The notes beneath the pieces are model-generated. The model was given only the letters and a program-made list of their open reading frames with translations, did not search any database and was not told the DNA's origin. Of a stretch of DNA of 64,000 nt, positions 1 through 7,179 are shown piece by piece. The stretch spans positions 62,001 through 126,000 of the forward strand of contig NZ_BAJT01000011.1 in assembly GCF_000613845.1 (NCBI RefSeq), given 5' to 3'. Source of the stretch: Asaia astilbis JCM 15831 (GTDB lineage: Bacteria; Pseudomonadota; Alphaproteobacteria; Acetobacterales; Acetobacteraceae). Position 1 is the first letter of the stretch. The number at the start of each line of letters is the position of its first letter. The translations under genes and the position numbers were made by a program.

Positions 1-1146
1 GCTGGCCCCGTTCTCGGCCCGATGCTTGCCTATGAGGTCATGACAGCGTTCTTCCTTGAAGCTGGCTTCCTCGGCGTCATGATGTTCGGCCTCAACCGGG
101 TCGGCAAGCGCCTGCATTTTGCTGCAACGAGCATGGTGTCGATCGGCACGCTCATTTCCATGAGCTGGATCCTTGCGTCCAACTCGTGGATGCAGACGCC
201 GCAAGGCTACAAGATCGACGCTGCAACAGGTCGCTTCCTGCCGGCCGACTGGCTGGCGATCATCTTCAACCCGTCCTTCCCGTACCGTCTCGTTCACATG
301 GCGCTGGCAGCGTTCCTCTGCGTCGCCTTCATCGTCGGTGGCGTCGGTGCGTGGCATCTCCTGAAGGCAAAGCGCCAGAAGCGGCAGCCGACGGAAGCTG
401 TGAAGGTGATGTTCTCAATGGCCATGTGGATGGCCGCTATCGTCGCACCTCTGCAGATTCTTGCCGGTGACGCCCATGGCCTGAACACACTGAAATATCA
501 GCCGGCAAAAATTGCCGCCATGGAAGGCGACTGGGAGTCCGAGAGCCGTGCACCCGAACTTCTCTTCGGCATTCCGGACATGGAAAACGAGGTGACGCGC
601 TACAAGGTCGGCATTCCGCTCATCGGTTCGCTGATCCTGACCCACAGCCTCGACGGCAAGGTTCCGGGCCTGAAAGACTTCCCCAAAGACCAGCGTGCCC
701 CGATGTATGTGGTCTTCTACACATTCCGCGTAATGGTCGCTCTGGGTAGCCTCATGGCCCTGATCGGTGTGTTCTCGCTTTTCCTCCGCTGGAAGGGCAG
801 CTTCTACACCAACCCGATCCTGCTCAGGGGCGCTCTGCTCATGACGCCAGCGGGCTTTATCGCCCTGCTCTGCGGTTGGGTCACAACTGAAGTCGGACGC
901 CAGCCTTACACAATTTATGGGCTGCTCCGTACCGTCGACAGCGTCTCTCCGGTCGTGACACTGCCGAACATGGAAACCTCCATGATCGCTTTCGTCATCG
1001 TCTATTTCGTCGTCTTCACTGCCGGGATCGGTATCCTCCTGCACGATTTTGCCCAGGAGCCGAGCACGAACGAAGCCGAGCTTGAACGCGATCAGCCGCA
1101 TCGCGCCGCTGGCATTACCCAAATCTCTCATCACCCGGCGGAGTAA
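1..1146 (+). CDS. cioA: Cytochrome bd-type (cyanide-insensitive, CioA-like) quinol oxidase subunit I, 5'-truncated
   Basis: This is the C-terminal part of the catalytic subunit of a bd-family quinol oxidase. The enzyme sits in the inner membrane and reduces oxygen to water with electrons from ubiquinol. The reading frame is already open at base 1, so the true start lies outside the window. Multiple hydrophobic helices are visible. The GDAHG stretch carries a conserved histidine, and GRQPY resembles the family GRQPW signature. The segment between the helices that holds the quinol loop is short (about VPGLKDFPKDQRAP), as in CioA-type enzymes rather than E. coli CydA with its long loop. cioB starts 8 bases after the stop. 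Subunit identity is very secure; the claim of cyanide insensitivity is inferred from the short loop. Confidence 0.95.
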   Translation, partial: AGPVLGPMLAYEVMTAFFLEAGFLGVMMFGLNRVGKRLHFAATSMVSIGTLISMSWILASNSWMQTPQGYKIDAATGRFLPADWLAIIFNPSFPYRLVHMALAAFLCVAFIVGGVGAWHLLKAKRQKRQPTEAVKVMFSMAMWMAAIVAPLQILAGDAHGLNTLKYQPAKIAAMEGDWESESRAPELLFGIPDMENEVTRYKVGIPLIGSLILTHSLDGKVPGLKDFPKDQRAPMYVVFYTFRVMVALGSLMALIGVFSLFLRWKGSFYTNPILLRGALLMTPAGFIALLCGWVTTEVGRQPYTIYGLLRTVDSVSPVVTLPNMETSMIAFVIVYFVVFTAGIGILLHDFAQEPSTNEAELERDQPHRAAGITQISHHPAE

Positions 1147-1154
1147 GCGTCTCG

Positions 1155-2177
1155 ATGAATACCCTCGTCTATTGGCTGCCCATTCTATGGGCAGTCCTCG
1201 CGGCCCTGGCCATCTTCATCTATGTCTGTCTCGACGGCTTCGATCTGGGTATCGGCATCCTGTTCCTCGGTGAGCACCGCAAGGAACATCGCGATGTGAT
1301 GGTCAACACCATCGCGCCGGTATGGGATGGCAATGAGACCTGGATGATCTTCGGCGGCGCGACGCTTTACGGCGTCTTTCCGGTGGCCTACGGCACGATC
1401 CTTCCTGCCCTCTATCTGCCCATTCTGTTCATGCTGCTTGCGCTCATTTTGCGTGGCGTTGCTTTCGAGTTTCGCGTCAAGGCCAATGGCTTCTTCGGCA
1501 TGACCTTCTGGGATCGCTCCTTCTGCCTGGGTTCGCTCGTCGCCTCGATCATGCAGGGCATCATTCTGGGTCAGTTGATCACGGGGATTGATGTCAAGAA
1601 CAACACCTTCGTCGGCAGCGCCTGGGATTGGGTTGCTCCCTTCCCGATCTTCTGCGGCTTCGCTGTCGCCGTTGGATACACGCTGCTTGGAGCTACCTGG
1701 CTTGTCTGGCGCACAGAAACCGATCTGAAGGCTGTGATGCAGCGCGCCTCTGCACCGCTTGGTGTAGCGATGCTGGTCCTGATCGCCATCGTGTCCATCT
1801 GGACGCCGCTTCTGCGCTCGACCTACATGCATCGCTGGACGGATTTCCCCGAGATCGTCTGGGTTGCGCCTGTGCCTGTCGCCGTCCTTGCTCTGGCGGC
1901 TCTGTTCTTCCTGTCACTCCGCAAGGACAGCACGCGCCTGACACCGTTCCTCTGCGCACTCGGCTGGTTCTTCCTGTGCTTCTCCGGACTGGGCATCAAT
2001 GTCTGGCCTTACATCGTGCCGCCTTCGATCACGATCTGGGATGCGTCGTCACCGCCAGAAAGCCAGCTCTTCCTGCTTGCCGGAGCGTCGATCCTGTTGC
2101 CGATCATTCTGGCCTACACGATCTACTCGTACTGGGTCTTCCGCGGCACCGTGACCGCTGACCAGCATTATCACTGA
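1155..2177 (+). CDS. cioB: Cytochrome bd-type quinol oxidase subunit II (CioB/CydB)
   Basis: A 340-residue polytopic membrane protein that pairs with the preceding subunit I and stabilises its haem cluster. The N-terminus has the CydB pattern of a hydrophobic helix followed by LDGFDLGIGIL, then WDGNETWMIFGG and the ILRGVAFEFR stretch typical of the family. Eight or nine hydrophobic segments fit the usual topology, and the length matches the family. It begins 8 bases after cioA and is followed 12 bases later by a small membrane-protein gene, so the three form one transcription unit. Confidence 0.95.
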   Translation: MNTLVYWLPILWAVLAALAIFIYVCLDGFDLGIGILFLGEHRKEHRDVMVNTIAPVWDGNETWMIFGGATLYGVFPVAYGTILPALYLPILFMLLALILRGVAFEFRVKANGFFGMTFWDRSFCLGSLVASIMQGIILGQLITGIDVKNNTFVGSAWDWVAPFPIFCGFAVAVGYTLLGATWLVWRTETDLKAVMQRASAPLGVAMLVLIAIVSIWTPLLRSTYMHRWTDFPEIVWVAPVPVAVLALAALFFLSLRKDSTRLTPFLCALGWFFLCFSGLGINVWPYIVPPSITIWDASSPPESQLFLLAGASILLPIILAYTIYSYWVFRGTVTADQHYH

Positions 2178-2189
2178 CGGAGCTCGACC

Positions 2190-2321
2190 ATGCCTGCCTC
2201 ACCCGCACCTTCTTCTTTCCTGGCCCGTCTCGGCTGGTTTGTCGGGCTCTGGGCAGGTGGGGTTGTGACCCTCGGTGTGGTCGCAACCCTGCTTCGAATG
2301 GTTATCTATCACCAATGGTGA
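2190..2321 (+). CDS. DUF2474-like small membrane protein, putative bd oxidase accessory subunit
   Basis: A 43-residue protein starting at ATG 2190, 12 bases after cioB, with a short AGCTCGA stretch just upstream. A basic residue followed by an RLGWFVGLWAGG stretch leads into one hydrophobic helix that ends in LLRMVIY. This is the shape of the DUF2474 proteins that follow cioAB in many proteobacteria, comparable in position with CydX after cydAB. Gene position and the single transmembrane helix suggest a third oxidase subunit or assembly factor, but this is inference. The last 20 bases overlap, tail to tail, the 3' end of the HAD-hydrolase gene on the other strand. It is easily missed by gene callers because of its size. 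Confidence 0.8.
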   Translation: MPASPAPSSFLARLGWFVGLWAGGVVTLGVVATLLRMVIYHQW

Positions 2322-2901
2322 ACGGACGGACGTCATAGGCGTCCATCCCGGCGGCGCGAGCCGCCTCAAGCCCCTCAACGGTGTCTTCGAAAACAAGACA
2401 TCTTTCGGGGGCCACACCAAGCTTTTCAGCCGCCAAAAGATATAGATCCGGGGCTGGCTTGGGACGTTTCACATCCTCGACAGTCACGACATGCTCGAAG
2501 AGTTTGAGCAGATCGAGCGTCTTCAAAGTCGCCGTCACGACGGATTTGAGACCCGCTGACGCCACTGCCATCGGCACCTGACCGAACTGATCCCGGGCGA
2601 TATCTGCGGCAAAACTGTGCTCCTGCAGCTTGTCGAGATGCGTTTCGTAGAGAGCCCGGCATCGTGAGAGCAGCGCCTCCCGATCAAGCGTCACATCATG
2701 AAACTGCTCATACGCTGCAAAAAGCTTCCCGCTCGAGAGCCCGGTACGTTCATGATACCAAGCCTCTGTCAGAGTATGACCCTGCTCGGCCAACGCTTCC
2801 TTGAACGTGAGGAAGTGCACGGGAAGTGTATCGGCGATGGTGCCGTCGCAATCAAAAATGATCGCGTCGAAATCATGGTCGCTCAGTCTGAAGTCAGTCA
2901 T
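2302..2901 (-). CDS. HAD-superfamily phosphatase (beta-phosphoglucomutase/phosphoglycolate phosphatase-like)
   Basis: A 199-residue cytosolic hydrolase of haloacid dehalogenase subfamily I. Motif I is FDCDGT, with nucleophile Asp17 and acid/base Asp19. A helical cap domain follows, then the motif II serine in VASAG, the motif III lysine in KRPKPAP and motif IV in VFEDTVEGLEAA. The cap type and the KPAPD sequence are those of sugar-phosphate phosphatases and phosphomutases such as YqaB or PgmB. The exact substrate cannot be told from the sequence. It lies 15 bases downstream of gloB on the same strand with a good AAAGGA ribosome site, so the two are probably co-transcribed. Its end overlaps the small oxidase gene on the other strand. 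Confidence 0.85.
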   Translation of the reverse strand: MTDFRLSDHDFDAIIFDCDGTIADTLPVHFLTFKEALAEQGHTLTEAWYHERTGLSSGKLFAAYEQFHDVTLDREALLSRCRALYETHLDKLQEHSFAADIARDQFGQVPMAVASAGLKSVVTATLKTLDLLKLFEHVVTVEDVKRPKPAPDLYLLAAEKLGVAPERCLVFEDTVEGLEAARAAGMDAYDVRPFTIGDR

Positions 2902-2916
2902 GCTTATCGGTCCTTT

Positions 2917-3636
2917 TCAGAAAACGTCCTTGGCTTGACGCAAAGACGCCAGTTCCGCCACATCACGCGCCTTCAAAAAAGGGTTTGTCTGACGCTCGAG
3001 ACCGAGCAAGACCGGTACCGTGGGCTTGCCTTCCCCGCGCAGCTCTCGAATGCGGGCGGCATGCTCCTGAAGCACAGCGTCATCCGGGGCTTTCGACAGA
3101 GCAAACGCTGCATTCCCTTCGCTGTATTCATGACCGCAGCAGACCATTGTTTCGTCAGGAAGCCCCGCAAAGCGCTGCAAGCTTTCGAACATCTGTTCTG
3201 CAGTCCCTTCGAGTAACCGTCCGCAGCCAAGGCTGAAAAGTGTATCGCCGGAGAAAAGCGCCGGAGCGGAGGCAAAGTAGAACGACAGGTGGCCACGGGC
3301 ATGGCCCGGCGTAGAAATGACCTCACCGAGTTCACGGCCGACCGCAATGCGGTCTCCGTCATGCAAGAGCAGATCCGGTTTCGGAAGCCGCGCGGCGTCG
3401 GAGTCAGCACCCGCAATCCGTGCGCCATATTTCTGACGAAGCGCCTCGGCGCCCCCGGTATGATCGGCATGATGATGTGTCAGCAGGATCAGATCGAGCC
3501 GTCCGTCCCCGATTACTGACATGACCGGTTCCGCCTCCCCCGGATCGACGACAGCGACGACCCCTGTCTGAGGATCGGTGAGTAGCCAGGCGTAGTTGTC
3601 CCTCGAAAAGGGAATTGCCCTGATATCGAGACCCAT
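2917..3636 (-). CDS. gloB: Hydroxyacylglutathione hydrolase (glyoxalase II)
   Basis: A 239-residue metallo-beta-lactamase-fold enzyme that hydrolyses S-lactoylglutathione to lactate and glutathione, the second step of methylglyoxal detoxification. The binuclear metal motif THHHADH is at residues 53-59. Further ligand positions are visible in STPGHARGHLSF, FSGDTLFSLGCGR and CCGHEYS. The C-terminal helical segment ending in LRQAKDVF matches the family. The ATG at 3636 has an AGAAGGAG ribosome site. It is divergent from the methyltransferase gene and leads into the HAD phosphatase gene. This hydrolase and glutathione reductase (25.7-27.1 kb) both use glutathione. Confidence 0.92.
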   Translation of the reverse strand: MGLDIRAIPFSRDNYAWLLTDPQTGVVAVVDPGEAEPVMSVIGDGRLDLILLTHHHADHTGGAEALRQKYGARIAGADSDAARLPKPDLLLHDGDRIAVGRELGEVISTPGHARGHLSFYFASAPALFSGDTLFSLGCGRLLEGTAEQMFESLQRFAGLPDETMVCCGHEYSEGNAAFALSKAPDDAVLQEHAARIRELRGEGKPTVPVLLGLERQTNPFLKARDVAELASLRQAKDVF

Positions 3637-3825
3637 GGGGCATGCTCCTTCTTATCTGTCGCAGCGTGCGTAACGCTCTCACCTTGGGCGAAGTTACCCG
3701 CCCTCACGATGAAGCGCATCTTCACTTCTCTTACAGGCGAGATCCTCGTCCCTTCATGCTCCCCCATTTACCCCGGCCACGCATCTCCTCTGGCACAGGC
3801 CAGAGCTTCGGTTTAGCCTGATGTC

Positions 3826-4650
3826 ATGCAAAAGCGTCCTTCCCAGCCCGTGCCGCCCGACGCTGCCGGGTTCTACGCCAGCCGGCGCGGAGAACAGGTT
3901 ACATCGCTTTTGATGTCCCGACTCGCGCCGCTTCTGCCCGACCCCAAAGGGTTGCGCGTGCTGGGCCTCGGCTACGCGCAGCCCCTTCTCGCGCAATGGC
4001 AGGCCCTGAATGAGGCGCGCTGGGTTGCTTCGGCCCAGCTCGATACACAGCTCACCCGTCGATGTCCGCCCATCGCCCCAAAGTCGCGCGAGACCGGCAG
4101 CGAGACCACGATCGGTCCTGATCGCGCCATTTGCGTCGTCGCCCCTGATTGCCTGCCTTTTGACGATCTTAGCGTCGATCTCGTCGTGCTGGTGCATGGT
4201 CTTGAACTCGTCGACCCGCACCCTCTGCTCCGTGCCGTCTGGAAAGTGCTTGCCGATCACGGTCGGTTGATCCTGATCGCGCCTAATCGCACCGGACTGG
4301 CCGCCAAAGACGACACCCTGCCGTTCGGGCACGGAAGCCCTTTCTCGACGAGCCAGCTCGACCAGGTTCTGCACCGCGGATTGTTCAGGGCTGAGAGCGC
4401 CTCAACAGCATTGAGCGCACCGCTTGGGCTCCTTGCGCTAGGCGAGCGCGCTGCAACAATTGGCGACAAAGCGTTCAATCTTCTGGGCCGAAGGCTGGGT
4501 GGGGTTCACCTCGTTACGGCTTGCAAGGATCTCTATTCGGGCATGCCGGTCGAGACCGAGCACGCGACGCTCTCTTTCGCCCGTCGTGTGACGACACTGG
4601 CAGGATCTGCCAGTAGCTATCCCAAGCTTCCTGACGACCCCAAAAACTGA
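3826..4650 (+). CDS. Class I SAM-dependent methyltransferase-like protein
   Basis: A 274-residue protein with a degenerate Rossmann methyltransferase fold. GLRVLGLGYAQPLL is the motif I glycine-rich loop. A DLSVDLVVLVHGLELV segment corresponds to motif IV, followed by LADHGRLILIAPNR (motif V/VI). The same gene is often next to, and divergent from, gloB in alphaproteobacteria. The substrate is unknown. There is no signal peptide or membrane segment. It may form a unit with the psd gene 76 bases downstream. The fold is well supported; the function is not. Confidence 0.75.
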   Translation: MQKRPSQPVPPDAAGFYASRRGEQVTSLLMSRLAPLLPDPKGLRVLGLGYAQPLLAQWQALNEARWVASAQLDTQLTRRCPPIAPKSRETGSETTIGPDRAICVVAPDCLPFDDLSVDLVVLVHGLELVDPHPLLRAVWKVLADHGRLILIAPNRTGLAAKDDTLPFGHGSPFSTSQLDQVLHRGLFRAESASTALSAPLGLLALGERAATIGDKAFNLLGRRLGGVHLVTACKDLYSGMPVETEHATLSFARRVTTLAGSASSYPKLPDDPKN

Positions 4651-4726
4651 GCCTCGACCGCGCGAACGGTAGACATCAGACGCCCAAAAGCTTGACCGGA
4701 AACCACGGTGTCGTAAGACTGCGGCC

Positions 4727-5404
4727 ATGTCCCTGATTCAATCGATCAAAACCGTTCTGGCTCCGCCTCACCGCGCAGCCCTCCCCTTTCTCGCGCTGAC
4801 AGGCGGTCTGACCGTCCTCGGTCGGGCGACGCCCTGGCGTGCGACACGGCTGCTCGGCAATGTGGCACTGGGCGGATTTGGCTTTTGCCTCTACTTCTTC
4901 CGCGATCCGAAGCGGTTCCCCCCGGCACGTACGGACCTCGCTCTGGCTCCTGCCGATGGACGCGTGGTTTCGGTTGAACTGGCGACGCCGCCTGCGGCAC
5001 TCGGCATGGGCAGTGATCCGGTATGGCGCGTTGCCACCTTCCTGTCGGTTCTGAACGTGCATATCAATCGCATGCCCGCCGCTGGTACCGTGACGAAAAT
5101 CGCCTACCACGCAGGGCAGTTCCTCAATGCCAGCCTCGATAAGGCATCTGATCTGAACGAACGCAACGAGGTCCGCCTGACCCTGAATGACGGACGCCAC
5201 ATGGCCGTTGTTCAGATCGCTGGTCTGATTGCACGACGCATTGTCTGCTACGTGGAAGAGGGCAGCGCCGTTGAACCGGGCGATCGTTTCGGGCTCATCC
5301 GCTTCGGCTCCCGCACCGATCTGTATCTCCCCCCCGGCGTCACACCTCTGGTCAGCACCGGGCAGATCATGGTCGGTGGCGAAACCGTCATTGCCCAGCT
5401 CTGA
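4727..5404 (+). CDS. psd: Phosphatidylserine decarboxylase (PSD-A type proenzyme)
   Basis: A 225-residue pyruvoyl enzyme that converts phosphatidylserine to phosphatidylethanolamine at the inner membrane. The short form typical of alphaproteobacteria is seen: a hydrophobic N-terminal region, VLNVHINRMPAAG in the core, and RFGSRTDLYLP near the C-terminus. The Gly194-Ser195 pair in the latter is where self-cleavage should create the pyruvoyl group. The next gene, pssA, makes its substrate, so the pair is a two-step phospholipid pathway. All catalytic landmarks are intact. Confidence 0.93.
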   Translation: MSLIQSIKTVLAPPHRAALPFLALTGGLTVLGRATPWRATRLLGNVALGGFGFCLYFFRDPKRFPPARTDLALAPADGRVVSVELATPPAALGMGSDPVWRVATFLSVLNVHINRMPAAGTVTKIAYHAGQFLNASLDKASDLNERNEVRLTLNDGRHMAVVQIAGLIARRIVCYVEEGSAVEPGDRFGLIRFGSRTDLYLPPGVTPLVSTGQIMVGGETVIAQL

Positions 5405-5459
5405 GCTTCGCCCGTCTGTGTCGGAAACGCTTCCCCCTCCTGAACCCGGTCTGCCGGTA

Positions 5460-6326
5460 ATGTCTTCCGAGCAACCGGAAGGGGCTCGCCGTCTTGGACG
5501 TAAGCGCCGTCGCCTGCGGCGCATTCGTCCCAAGCGCGTGCGCGTACGCGGGCCGTCGTTCAACCGACTGATCCCCAATCTCCTGACCATGCTCGGACTC
5601 TGCGCCGGGTTGAGCAGTCTGCGTTACGGTCTGGAGCATCAGTTCTCCTACGCGGCGATCGCTCTGGTCATTGCGGCCTGTATCGATGGCCTGGACGGGC
5701 GCATCGCCCGGCTTTTGCACGGAACGTCCCGTTTCGGGGCGGAATTCGACTCCCTGTCGGATTTCGTCTGTTTCGGCGTCGCGCCGCCTTTTCTTCTCTA
5801 TCTATGGACGCTGCATGAAGAAGGCGGACGTTACGGCTTTGTGCCATGCATCCTGTTCACGGTCTGCATGGCGCTTCGTCTGGCGCGCTTTAACGCGAGC
5901 CTCGATGACGAAGACAAGCCGGAATATTCCTACAACTTCTTCACCGGGGTCCCCGCTCCGGCTGGTGCTGGCGTCGTGCTCTTCCCGATCTTTCTCGGCC
6001 TTGAAGCCGAGAAGATGCATTGGCCTTTGCTCGACGACATCGCGCGCTCGCCCATTCTGGCAGCAGGCGCTCTGATCCTGACGGCAGCACTGCTGGTGTC
6101 GACCTTGCCGGTGTGGTCGTTCAAGAATTTCAAGATCGCGACGCGCTACGTGCTGCCTCTGATGCTTGGCACCCTGCTCTACGCGGCGATCCTTCTTGCT
6201 GACCCCTGGCTCGCCCTGGCCGCAGCGGGATTGATCTATCTGCTCATGCTTCCCTTCAGCCGGCGCAGTTTTCATCGGTTGAAGGCCCAGGCTGAGGCAC
6301 TTTCGGAAGATGTGCCCGAAAGCTGA
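5460..6326 (+). CDS. pssA: CDP-diacylglycerol-serine O-phosphatidyltransferase
   Basis: A 288-residue integral membrane CDP-alcohol phosphotransferase that makes phosphatidylserine from CDP-diacylglycerol and serine. The full signature is present: Asp76-Gly77, Asp79-Gly80, Ala83-Arg84, Gly93, Asp97 and Asp101, within CIDGLDGRIARLL and FGAEFDSLSD. About eight hydrophobic helices follow. The first 30 residues are strikingly Arg/Lys-rich. The open frame runs back into psd, so the start must be chosen. ATG 5460 gives a normal length, and GTG 5418 is an alternative; neither has a strong ribosome site. The gene follows psd closely and is followed by a hairpin terminator. Confidence 0.9.
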   Translation: MSSEQPEGARRLGRKRRRLRRIRPKRVRVRGPSFNRLIPNLLTMLGLCAGLSSLRYGLEHQFSYAAIALVIAACIDGLDGRIARLLHGTSRFGAEFDSLSDFVCFGVAPPFLLYLWTLHEEGGRYGFVPCILFTVCMALRLARFNASLDDEDKPEYSYNFFTGVPAPAGAGVVLFPIFLGLEAEKMHWPLLDDIARSPILAAGALILTAALLVSTLPVWSFKNFKIATRYVLPLMLGTLLYAAILLADPWLALAAAGLIYLLMLPFSRRSFHRLKAQAEALSEDVPES

Positions 6327-6335
6327 GTCCATTGT

Positions 6336-6380
6336 AGCAAGAAGCAAGGCCTGTTCGCGTTTGAACAGGCTCTTGTTGCT
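6336..6380 (+). terminator. Hairpin terminator after pssA
   Basis: A perfect 8-base stem (6349-6356 with 6363-6370) closes a 6-base loop, with weaker outer pairing (AGCAAG against TTGCT). It lies just after the pssA stop and probably ends the psd-pssA transcript. There is no long T tract, so the strength is uncertain. Confidence 0.6.
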
Positions 6381-7075
6381 CCGGCTTTCAACGACACCGT
6401 AGTTATTACCCCCGCCCGCCAAGGGCAGCGCTCTCCCCGCTGCTGACCGACTGCCGATATCTCCGATGCCTGATCCGATAAACGATTAACCGTTCATCAG
6501 GTCCTCGTTTCGCGAACGATTGAGGCATGTCACTTAGTGCCTCTCTCGCACCGTACGCACTGAGCAACCCGGCTGGCTCGGACAAAGGTGACGAGCCGCA
6601 TGCGGTAACAGGGTGAGAAGCCCTCAACGGAGAGTGCCTCTGCTATCCGGATCTCACACAGGAAGAAAGAGCTCTGACGTAGCTCAGGTCCGGGGTGACC
6701 CCTTCTTGCGGCGAGAACTCAGAACGAATGGTCAAGCGACCGGCATGGGCCGGAGCGATCTCGGCAGAGAACACGGTAAATCTCCCCCACAGACTGACAA
6801 CATGCGCGGACAGCTGCCTGTCAGAGGAGCACCAATTCAAGAGTGGCTAATGCTCTCGCCGCTGAAAGTGGGATCCTTTTAGCCCTAACCGCTCGGAAGC
6901 GAGGCCGACATCGTCATGCAGATGCAAGGTTCGAATGATATAAATCCACCACCACTTCCCCGCCTGAGTGCCTGTTTTCTAAGGCTGCCCGACATAAGCT
7001 CACGAGACGAGCCATCCTCCGACCCGGAGCCATGAGCATCGGACGTCAGACCCACCACTTATTGTCAGATCCGGC
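6381..7075. other. Gene-free stretch between converging pssA and TonB receptor
   Basis: About 700 bases without a convincing gene. Open frames up to 89 codons exist on both strands, but none has recognisable motifs, a good ribosome site or family-like composition. Base composition resembles the surrounding DNA. A GAGCCGCATGCGG segment near 6594 is reminiscent of the first half of a group II intron domain V, but the partner half is absent. It could be the decayed remains of a mobile element or genes. Confidence 0.4.
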
Positions 7076-7077
7076 AA

Positions 7078-7110
7078 AAAGGGCGCCCTGCTTATCGCAA
7101 GGCGCCCTCT
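7078..7110 (-). terminator. Rho-independent terminator of the first TonB receptor
   Basis: An 8-base stem (7080-7087 with 7101-7108, GGGCGCC type) is followed, on the minus strand, by a run of T residues. It lies about 70 bases beyond the receptor stop codon and fits a classical intrinsic terminator. Confidence 0.8.
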
Positions 7111-7179
7111 TTGCAGAAAACGATCCAGGGATCGACAACTCTTGATTGCCGACCCTTTCGCAATTCGTCCTCAGCAGGT

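Noticed and set aside
5229..5459. 77-codon N-terminal extension of pssA
   Set aside because: It overlaps psd in another frame and lacks any conserved sequence; the start at 5460 gives the normal length.
6590..6625. Possible group II intron domain V
   Set aside because: Only the first half of the hairpin resembles the motif; the matching second strand and other domains were not found.
6925..6950. GGTTCGAAT, resembling a tRNA T-loop
   Set aside because: The flanking bases do not form a T-stem, acceptor stem or anticodon arm.
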